A stretch of DNA of 64,000 nucleotides from Pycnococcus provasolii. Lineage: Eukaryota; Chlorophyta; Pseudoscourfieldiophyceae; Pseudoscourfieldiales; Pycnococcaceae. Location: assembly GCA_938743325.2 (NCBI GenBank), contig OW568873.1, positions 310,001 to 374,000 of the forward strand, read 5' to 3'. This document shows, one piece after another, positions 1 to 7,330 of this stretch (positions are counted from its first letter, which is position 1; every line of letters starts with the position of its first letter). The translations under genes were made by a program, and so were the position numbers. The notes beneath the pieces are model-generated. The model searched no databases. It worked only from the letters and a program-made list of their open reading frames with translations, and was not told where the DNA came from.

Positions 1-788
1 GCTAGGGAATCCTCTCGTTTCTCTTCTGTAGACGTCCTCGCTTCGCCGTGGCCGTGCGGACAGGAATTCTCAATTCAGGACACAAAACAACGTCCGCTTA
101 GCAATACCTGTACATACTGTCTGTTCGTCGTGGTAAGTTTAAGGCCGTGGTAACTGGTACAGTAAGAAAAGAAGGGGAAAATGAACGGATTCGCAATGGA
201 TTTTGCATGTTGGATCACACGCTTGTTGGAGTCTTGGTGACGCTATTTTCACGCTTGGTGGAGGCGTGGAGCAGGGCGACATGAGATGTCGGCGCGTTGG
301 AAGAGAGCGGCCGAGCGGAACGGAGCCATAAGGTTAAGGTAGTAGGTATTTTAGGTACAGTACCCATCGACTCGGTAGTACTGCCCTCGGCGGACTGGCG
401 GAGGGCGTCGCATCACACTCTGCCCACGCCACGTCCTGATGACTCCTGTGAGTCTCCTGAGATGAGGTTGGTAAAGGTTAATACATACCTGATTTTGCAG
501 CATTTCAGCATTCGCGTGGGATTTGGAAGACAAAACCAAGCACCAAGGGAACCAAGAAAAAAACCTAAGGAACCCCGAAACATAAGAGTAACCCTAACCC
601 AAACCCAAACCCTAACCGAGGAGGCGAACTTTCCGCCATTTGGATTTCCCCCCCGCGGGCTGCCAGCGGGAGGGGTTTCGGTTTCGCGCCCCGTCGAATC
701 ATTCTCCCTCTGCACGTGTGGTGCGTGCGTGCGTACACGTGTGTACACGGAGTAGTACTCGCAGTAGTGGCTAGGCCTCCACGCTCAT
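1..788. other. Upstream intergenic region with a telomere-like box
   Basis: No convincing gene. Open frames on both strands here are low-complexity and resemble nothing I know. Around 590-620 there is a short CCCTAACCC/AAACCC cluster (telo-box type) about 170 bp ahead of the CDC26 start codon, followed by a GC-rich stretch and a TGTG/CGTG-rich segment. It probably holds the CDC26 promoter and 5' UTR. Confidence 0.4.
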
Positions 789-1031
789 ATGCTCCGCCGC
801 CCGCCGACGCGCATCGAGCTCAAGCACGACGACATCGTCGACGAGTACGTCGAGCACAAAAATCTACAACAACTCAACCTAGGAGCACAAGGAATGGCGA
901 CGCGCATGCAGACGTCGCAACAGTACACAGGAGGTGGGCAGCAAACAAACGTTGCTACGTTTCCTCTCCCAGCAGGAACGTACCCTTCCACGTACACCAT
1001 GGGAGGTGGTGCGGAAATGACGCCAAGATGA
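789..1031 (+). CDS. CDC26: Anaphase-promoting complex subunit CDC26
   Basis: An 80-residue protein starting MLRRPPTRIELKHDDI. This is nearly the invariant N-terminus of CDC26 (the human protein starts MLRRKPTRLELKLDDI), the segment that threads into the APC6/CDC16 TPR superhelix and stabilises it. The rest (Gln/Thr/Gly-rich, residues 30-80) is unlike other CDC26 proteins, as expected since only the N-terminus is conserved. The length fits the family (about 70-110 residues). The ATG is fixed by the conserved first residues. The gene is convergent with LCB2, whose stop lies 164 bp away. An alternative 3' splice form cannot be excluded, because the tail has no homology to check against. Confidence 0.82.
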   Translation: MLRRPPTRIELKHDDIVDEYVEHKNLQQLNLGAQGMATRMQTSQQYTGGGQQTNVATFPLPAGTYPSTYTMGGGAEMTPR

Positions 1032-1194
1032 GACTAAGACTGCCTACTGGTGGAACACGACAGTAATTTGAGTTTACTTTACCTTCGTATAACTCCAGCG
1101 TACACTCACGCCATCCACCCCGTTCACCGGCGCGCATTCACAGCGCTTTTCTACAAGGTGCTGGCTGGTAATATTCGAAGGTTCTAATACTTAC

Positions 1195-2742
1195 TTACTT
1201 CTTAAGCTCGTACCTTACAGCACACCTGCTCGACACCTCGCGCACAACCTCGAGTGCCTCGTCGAGGTCGGCGCGCGAGTGTGCTGCAGACAAGCAGAAA
1301 CGCGCGCGCGATCCCACCAAGTCTGTCGCGGGAAAGCCAACCACCACCACTGCGACGCCACGCTTGAAGCACTCGCGACTGAATGCCGCAATCTTGCTCG
1401 GATTGTACAGCATGAGCGGCATGATCGGACTGTCCTCGTCTCCGAGAATCTGGCATCCCATCGACTTGAGCTGCTCGCGGAAGTAGTTTGCGTTGTCGTG
1501 AAGCTGAGCAATCTTCGCCTGGCCACGTTCGCCTCGCGAGTCGTCGTCGCCCATTAAGATCTCGAGCGCGGAGAGAGCCTGCATAGCTGCTGGTGCGCTC
1601 ATCGACGCGGCGTACAGCGTCGAAGGCGAGTGGCGCTTGATGTGAGCAATCACGTCGTGATTGGAGGCAATGTAGCCGCCACATGATCCGAATGACTTGG
1701 TGAACGTTCCCATCATGATGTCCACGTCCGCAGTGTCGATTCCCAGGTGCTCGCAGACGCCGCGCCCTGACGCGCCCATGGCGCCGATGGAGTGCGCCTC
1801 GTCGAGGAAGAGATAAGCGCCGTACTTCTTCTTGATCTCGACGATTTCGCGCAGGTTGCACAAGTGACCCTCCATGCTGTAGATGCCCTCGACGATGACG
1901 AGAATCTTCTTCCACGGTTCCCTCGTTCGTGGCTGTCCTTCTGAGATGGCGGCTCGCAGCACCTTCTCGAGATGCGTGGCGTCGTTGTGGCGGAACACCT
2001 TGACACGCGCGCCGCTGAGTCGCACTCCGGAGACGATCGAGCGGTGGTTCAGGCTGTCGCTGATGATGAGCGAACCTTTGCCCATGAGCACGGGTATGGT
2101 GGAGCTGTTGGTGGCGAACCCCATGCCGTACACGATTGCGCTTTCCTTGCCGACGTACCTCGCAACGCGACTTTCGAGCGCCGCGAGCACGGGCGACGTT
2201 CCCGCCTCGACGGTAGACGAGCACTGCGCCCATCCGTACCTTCGCGACGCCTCGAGCGATCGCGGCGTGCAGTACGGGTCGGACGCCGCGAACCCGAGGT
2301 AGTTGTACGACCCTAGGTTGAGGCACGGCCTTGAACGTCCGGTTGACTTGAGCGACCACTTGTTATCTTTGTCCTCTTCTCTTTCCATGACGTTGAATCT
2401 TGCATCCGGCGCACTATTGATGGGTCGACTGAAGCAGTCTTGTATGCGTGCGAACATGCGTCTGGTGTAGAAGTCGTCCCCTTCTTCCAACATGGGCGCC
2501 ATGTCTCCGCACTGCACGCCTGATCGGCCCACAGCCCCCGCGCGTTCGTTTGCGAGTGACCCCAAGGAGTCACTCGTCTTAGAGGCGTCTGAAGAAGGAG
2601 CGAGGAACGCCCGTCCCATGATGAGCGCTAGAGCCCGCCGGTAGAAGTCACGCGTGTGTCCGAACAGTATCAGTACGGCGTAGCTGAAGTAAGTTGTCAA
2701 GGCCGTCAGGTACGGCGTCGTGTACGCGTGCATACCGCCCAT
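1195..2742 (-). CDS. LCB2: Serine palmitoyltransferase subunit 2 (LCB2)
   Basis: A 515-residue protein of the alpha-oxoamine synthase family, the PLP-binding subunit of serine palmitoyltransferase. That enzyme condenses serine with palmitoyl-CoA in the first step of sphingolipid synthesis at the ER. A hydrophobic N-terminal segment (about 10-28) fits a membrane anchor. The core begins near residue 140 with LNLGSYNYLG. Further motifs are DSLNHRSI (about 229-236), LDEAHSIG (about 313-320), and GTFTKSFGSCGG, whose Lys349 should form the Schiff base. GTFTKSFG is characteristic of LCB2 rather than LCB1, which lacks the lysine. Length matches fungal and plant LCB2. The ATG at 2742 is the most upstream in frame; a second Met lies three codons in. 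No intron. The promoter faces that of the DoxX-like gene across a telomere-like array. Confidence 0.92.
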   Translation of the reverse strand: MGGMHAYTTPYLTALTTYFSYAVLILFGHTRDFYRRALALIMGRAFLAPSSDASKTSDSLGSLANERAGAVGRSGVQCGDMAPMLEEGDDFYTRRMFARIQDCFSRPINSAPDARFNVMEREEDKDNKWSLKSTGRSRPCLNLGSYNYLGFAASDPYCTPRSLEASRRYGWAQCSSTVEAGTSPVLAALESRVARYVGKESAIVYGMGFATNSSTIPVLMGKGSLIISDSLNHRSIVSGVRLSGARVKVFRHNDATHLEKVLRAAISEGQPRTREPWKKILVIVEGIYSMEGHLCNLREIVEIKKKYGAYLFLDEAHSIGAMGASGRGVCEHLGIDTADVDIMMGTFTKSFGSCGGYIASNHDVIAHIKRHSPSTLYAASMSAPAAMQALSALEILMGDDDSRGERGQAKIAQLHDNANYFREQLKSMGCQILGDEDSPIMPLMLYNPSKIAAFSRECFKRGVAVVVVGFPATDLVGSRARFCLSAAHSRADLDEALEVVREVSSRCAVRYELKK

Positions 2743-2929
2743 GACGTGATGAGACAGACCACCGCACGGACCCGGGTGGTGGTGGACGGAGTTGCCCAGA
2801 TGCAGATGACGTCGTTAGGCTCGCTCGCCGGGCAAGCCGGGAGAGAGGGGGAGAGAGAGAGAGGGGGACGCGGGGGACGCGGGGGGCCCCAAAAGGCAGC
2901 CGGGGCCCGGGGGGAGAGGCTCAGAGGGG

Positions 2930-3117
2930 GGCATTCCCTTAACCCCTAAGTCCCTAACCCCTAACTCCCTAAGTCCCTAACCCCTAAGTCCCTAACCCCT
3001 ATGTCCCTAACCCCTAACTCCCTAACCCCTAACTCCCTAACCCCTAACCCCTAAGTCCCTAACCCCTAAGTCCCTAACCCGTAACCCCGTAACCCGTAAC
3101 CCTAACCTGAACCCTAA
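2930..3117. repeat. Degenerate telomere-like CCCTAA array
   Basis: About two dozen CCCTAA cores at 7-8 base spacing, in variants such as CCCCTAA, GTCCCTAA and CTCCCTAA, grading into CCCGTAA and CCCTAACC at the right end. The array sits between the divergent starts of LCB2 (2742, minus) and the DoxX-like gene (3209, plus). Flanking sequence at 2830-2935 is G/A-rich. Either an interstitial telomere relic or an expanded telo-box promoter element. Confidence 0.85.
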
Positions 3118-3208
3118 CCGTCTGGGATAGGTTTGCTCCTACTTTTTCCCGCTCCCTGTTCTTTTGCTTTCCTCCCTTTCTCTTTTTCTCCTTTTTTTTT
3201 TGGCAATC

Positions 3209-4105
3209 ATGATCATGTCGCCGTTCATGTCTTCATTATTCCTCCCTAATAGAATACTTGTCTCCCCTCGTACCTCAATGAGCTCATGTAGTAGTACACG
3301 TGTTTCTTCTCTACCTTTACGTGTCATGTCTGTTACGGGGAGGCTTAGATCTGGGTTAGCACATGCACAGCTCTCTCCTCTCAGTCTTGTGAGAACTCCT
3401 TTAAAGGGAGGAAGGTTAGTGCGCACATGTGCGTCGAAACGTGGTGACATTATTGACTCATCTTCAGGATCCGAACTTAAGTCGGAGTTCGATGAGTGGA
3501 CGAGGCCGTGGGAAGCGCCGGGATATCGAGGTGCCGTAATTAGCGCACTGCCAGAAAACCAACAGAAGATCGCATTCGCTGCTATTAGTGCAGGCATCTC
3601 CGTGGGCACAGCGCTCATCTGCGCGCTCAGCCTTGACGTCGGCGACGTCGGCGCGGGCGTGCTAGGAGCTCTGTACATATTAGGAGGCGTTGCGCACTTC
3701 GCCGTTTTCGACCAGTACACGACAATCGTGCCTCATGAAGGGGCGTTCGGTGGACTCTGGCGTGTCCCTGGGACACCGGCCTTTCAAGTCACTTGGACCG
3801 GAATTGCAGAGATGGCCGGTGGACTAGGCTTAATTGCTGGTGGACCGGTGCACGCGGTCCCACACGTCGTTGGCCGAATCAGTGGCTTCGCACTATTCGT
3901 CTTGACCATCGCCATCACACCCGCGAACATCTATGCCGCCACAAATAACGCACCAGGACCGGGACCACCGCCTGAGGATGGCGAGCTTCCCCCTCTCGTG
4001 GAACCATCAGGGCACGTTGGACGCGCCGTCGCTCAGTGCGTGCTGCTCGCCGCGTTGTGGTCCGCAGCCTTCAACGGCTGCGACGATTGCGTCACACGCG
4101 TGTAA
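3209..4105 (+). CDS. DoxX-like plastid membrane protein
   Basis: A 298-residue protein. The first 80 or so residues are Ser/Arg-rich with few acidic residues, consistent with a plastid transit peptide. The body has about four hydrophobic segments: roughly 115-135 (AAISAGISVGTALICALSL), 140-160 (GALYILGGVAHF), 185-210 (TGIAEMAGGLGLIAGG) and 218-240, followed by TPANIYAATN. The GGVAHF / TGIAEMAGGLGL / TPANIYA signatures match DoxX-like (YphA/TMEM35-type) four-helix proteins; such proteins occur in green-lineage plastids with no firm biochemical role. I chose ATG 3209; the frame is open upstream without an ATG. A last hydrophobic helix lies near the C-terminus. Convergent with the TMEM184 gene (stops 38 bp apart). 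Confidence 0.7.
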   Translation: MIMSPFMSSLFLPNRILVSPRTSMSSCSSTRVSSLPLRVMSVTGRLRSGLAHAQLSPLSLVRTPLKGGRLVRTCASKRGDIIDSSSGSELKSEFDEWTRPWEAPGYRGAVISALPENQQKIAFAAISAGISVGTALICALSLDVGDVGAGVLGALYILGGVAHFAVFDQYTTIVPHEGAFGGLWRVPGTPAFQVTWTGIAEMAGGLGLIAGGPVHAVPHVVGRISGFALFVLTIAITPANIYAATNNAPGPGPPPEDGELPPLVEPSGHVGRAVAQCVLLAALWSAAFNGCDDCVTRV

Positions 4106-4142
4106 AATTTTCTTTTTGTCACATGCCGTAGTCAGTTACAAC

Positions 4143-5362
4143 TTACACGCCCATCTGCTCTTCTCCTGGTGGGCTCATCTCGAGATCCGAGGAAGTGTTG
4201 AGAACCTCGTCAATGTTTCGGAATTGTCGCGGGTAAAACGCCCAGAGAAAAAGAGGCGTCGCCACAACAGAGACAATCACCGCAATCACGTTCTCGTAAA
4301 ATAGTCCCATCTGCAAATACGTGTACGTTATGCCGCCACCGGTGAAGCGCGACACGCGCTTATCCAAAATGTGGTCAATGTCACCAGATCCGATCCTGTT
4401 TATTTAGTAGTGTTGTCAGTGATTGTTGTTTATCTCTGCCATGGATGGATGGTAATCATGGGATCATCACGGTAGATTAGTTAGAGGTAGACGTACATAA
4501 AGCCCCACGTCCATTCATTTACGACAACAATGATCACAAACACCTTTATCAGAACGAACTTGAGTTCCGCGCGAAGACCATGCAGATGCCCGCTAACGAT
4601 ACGCCAGAATGGAAGCATTCCACTCGCGATGATCAATACGACGACAACATTCAAGACAGCCAGGATAAGCTTGATGGCACGTTCCAACGCTTTCTTATTC
4701 TTAGACTCATCCGCTGGCGTGCTTTGATGATCATGCTGATGGATATTTTCGTACGTCTCGAAAATGGCCTTGGCGAGAGCAATGATCGCCTTGGTCCACA
4801 TCCACTGTCCGATCATGCGACGCAAGTGTCCCAAGCGTGTGCGACCATCCTTTGCGACACAGCAGCATGGAATGAAGCAACAAACGCATCGCAGAACACC
4901 AGTACGACGGCGGCATCCCTCCGAGTCCTTTTCATCATCCTTTTGCTTCTGATTTCGATCGTCAATCATCTGCACGACGACTGACTCGCCGCCAACCCAC
5001 CACGTACACAACCAGTAAAAGCAGTACATCGTCATGCCCTCATAGAAAGAGAGAAATACGTTGATGAATGGAGCGTAGTTGACGAACAGGATCTGAATTG
5101 CTGATAGAAAGCCGTACACGGTGGGAAGGAGAGCGATGCGCGCCGCCAGCAACTCCATCATCACTACCTTGAGCGAGCTAGCGTCGATTGGGTGGACTTT
5201 TGGACGGCACGCCTCAGCGTAGAGCACGATCCCACTGGCGACCAGCAAGAGGAAGGTGACGATCAAAATAATCGAGGTTATCGCCGTTAAATGCGGCGTG
5301 ACGAACGCGACGACACCAACCACGTCATGCGCCACGTATTCAGTGGTGGAGTTGGACGACAT
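4143..5362 (-). CDS. TMEM184 / OST-alpha family seven-helix membrane protein (two exons)
   Basis: Two exons, complement(4143..4395, 4497..5362), joined by a 101-bp intron with a GTACGT donor and AACAG acceptor; the junction restores frame (ATG split as AT/G). Product 372 residues. Seven hydrophobic segments, with YGFLSAIQILFVNYAPFINVFLSFYEGMTMYCFYW and later FVLIKVFVIIVVVNEW, typical of the TMEM184/OST-alpha (DUF300, LAZ1-type) family. Members act as endomembrane or plasma-membrane transporter-like proteins; LAZ1 in plants affects vacuolar traffic. A Cys-rich loop (RCVCCFIPCCC) after helix 4 is probably palmitoylated. I used the ATG at 5362; the frame is open upstream only to non-ATG codons. 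Stop overlaps a TGTAA polyadenylation motif. Confidence 0.82.
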
Positions 5363-5782
5363 ATCTGATCGTGGCAAATTTTGATACTCGAGTCTGGCTG
5401 ATGGACAGCCCCGTTGTGTTGTGAGGGGGAAGGTGGGAAAAACCTAGCGTGGTGTAATCGGGGTTTAAATCTACAATTTGTATACACCAGCGTCGCGCAA
5501 ACTCGTCCTCGCATGAGCGTGTAAGATTTTACATAATTACTTCGACTTTCTTATCTTATCAAGTGTCTCAAGTGCAGCTGCGGCCGGTGACGATTTGCCG
5601 ATTTCCCCGTTGTTTTTCTCTGGATTCAGCACATAATCCCCGAAAGGCTTCTCCTCCTCCCCGCTATTCTTCTCCGCTATTCCCTCCCCTTCCCAGTTCC
5701 GGGGAGAGAAAATCTTTCTCCGAAGCCTTCTCCGCCACAAATATCTCCCCCCTCTTTTTCCACTCCTTCTGCATGATCTTTG

Positions 5783-6058
5783 ATGGGAGGCACGTACGGG
5801 TCGTCGTTCGAGCCGGCGCTGTACGACCTCACTCGACGCATCGCGACCGCCCAGGCCAACAACCAAGACAACCTCGCCCTTCAACTCCAGACCGAACTGA
5901 CCATGCTAAAGGCGCACCAGTTGATGTGCGGACACACGATCATCAAATGCGAAAACTGCATGCTCACGGGACACGACACGGCGCAATGTCCACGGCCTTC
6001 GAAGCAGGCGAACAAAAAGAAGAAGAGGCAGAAGCGCGTTTTGGAAGGAAGGGCGTAA
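5783..6058 (+). CDS. Small CCHC zinc-knuckle protein (hypothetical)
   Basis: A 91-residue open frame beginning MGGTYGSSFEPALYDL. It has a predicted helix rich in Gln/Leu (about 20-55) and then a CCHC knuckle of form C-X2-C-X4-H-X4-C (CENCMLTGHDTAQC, about residues 63-76), ending in a Lys/Arg-rich tail. Zinc knuckles of this form bind single-stranded nucleic acid. The last 73 bases overlap, in another frame, the start of the TPR relic, so one of the two starts is probably wrong or the relic's 5' end is not translated. I do not recognise a family. It may be an authentic small gene or the first exon of something larger. Confidence 0.4.
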   Translation: MGGTYGSSFEPALYDLTRRIATAQANNQDNLALQLQTELTMLKAHQLMCGHTIIKCENCMLTGHDTAQCPRPSKQANKKKKRQKRVLEGRA

Positions 6059-7225
6059 CCAGGAGGAGAGCACTCGCGTCATCGCTGCTCATGACATCGT
6101 CGCTCGCTTGCGCAGAGTCGGCGAAGGCTGATGATGTCGACTCAATCGCGGAACTGGCGAAGAAGGCGTACGCCGAGAAACGACTTGATGATGCGGACAT
6201 GTACTTGACGAACATAATTATTATCGTCGAGCGCAGTGGTGCAGATCCAACCGCCACGTGCGTGTGGTATGAGAGGAGAGGACAGGTGTATGTCGACCGC
6301 AAGCGGTTCAACGACGCGCTCGTCGACTATGCCGTTGCGGAGAAGCGCGCGCCGGAAAACTACGTGAGCCTCGGCTTGCTTGCCAATCGAGGTCTTGCGT
6401 ATGATTGTCTCAGCCAGTGGCAGGAGGCTGAGCGCGAGTACAGCCGTGCACTGTCCGTCGCGGAAAATCTCGGGTTCTCTGCGCCTTACCTGTTGAACTC
6501 TCGTGGAAACGTCTACGGATCGCTTGGGCAGTACGCGGCGGCGGCTGACGACTTCGATGCTGCAAGCCGCGTATTCCAGACAGAGCGCAATCTTGCGGGT
6601 GCTATATAGGCAAGTAGCAATGGCGCGCTCGCACGCATCGAGATTGGCGACGAGGTGCGCGGTGAGCGCGATTTGAGAACGGTGGCTCGCCGCGCCGCCG
6701 GATCGATTGACGCTCGCGCGGCATTGGCGGCTTTGTACTACTCGCAGGGCAAGGTGGACGAGGCGGAGGTGAGTTGGAACTTCGCATGCGAGTCCATCAA
6801 CAGCGGCATATTGGGGGTGTTGGAGAGCCACGAGGCTGCGCTTCTGCTAGCAGGTGAATCGGAGGTGGACGTGGCAGCATGGCGCTCTGCAACGAAGTAC
6901 ACAGGTGGTTATCATGCTAGCTCTGCTCAGATTCGTTGGTTTTTGGAAGTTTGTGGAAAGCCTCAGCCACACCGATCGTCTCCTTGTCGTTTGGTTTGCC
7001 ACGGGCAGTCATTCCGTACCCGTTGGTGGCTTTGCCGCAAGCGCTTCAGGCTTCACAATCATGGCAATGGATAGCTCGAGAACGCAAGGCGGTGGCGATT
7101 TGCTACCAACCGCGGCAACATGCTTTCATCTGTTTAGATTACCCAGATATGCGACGAAAGCACGGCTCGAGCGTGCTGTTCTGCTGGCTGTTCGGCACGG
7201 CTCGTCCGGATTTGCGACGCTCTAA
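5986..7225 (+). pseudogene. Decayed TPR / HECT C-lobe chimera
   Basis: The 5' part (5986-6800) encodes a plastid-lumen-like leader (RRRALASSLLM...AESAKADD, with a twin-Arg and AxA-like site) and then TPR helices (KRFNDALVDYAVAEKRAPEN; GQYAAAADDFDAA; GKVDEAEVSW), like a lumenal TPR protein of green plastids. The frame is broken by TAG at 6607-6609, after which the same frame resumes homologous sequence. From about 6811 the sequence becomes HECT ubiquitin-ligase C-lobe (ESHEAALLLAGESEVDVAAW, then TGGY..S..IRWF). One extra T in the run 6940-6944 shifts it to frame 2, which continues ESLSHTDR, VPVGGFA and LPTAATCFHL (catalytic Cys codon 7121-7123), ending at 7225. No HECT N-lobe is present. Best read as a recombined, decayed host gene; an assembly error in the T run is possible. 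Confidence 0.6.
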
Positions 7226-7330
7226 GAAGGAAGAAGAAATAGAAGAAGAAGAAGCTTGTATTATTCCATATGTATTATTCCCTATCCATTTATTGTCTCC
7301 TCTAATTTGAGATCTTCAAAAAGCGTCAAG
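7223..7330. other. GAA-rich spacer between convergent reading frames
   Basis: A (GAA)n-like purine tract (about 7225-7257) followed by an AT-rich segment, lying between the stop of the HECT relic and the stop of the zinc-module nuclease gene on the other strand. Confidence 0.6.

Noticed and set aside
1202-2359. 385-residue minus-strand frame inside LCB2
   Set aside because: An alternate frame of LCB2 with Arg-rich, motif-free sequence, typical of GC-rich shadow ORFs.
2930-3117. True chromosome end
   Set aside because: Genes continue on both sides and the units are degenerate; this is interstitial.
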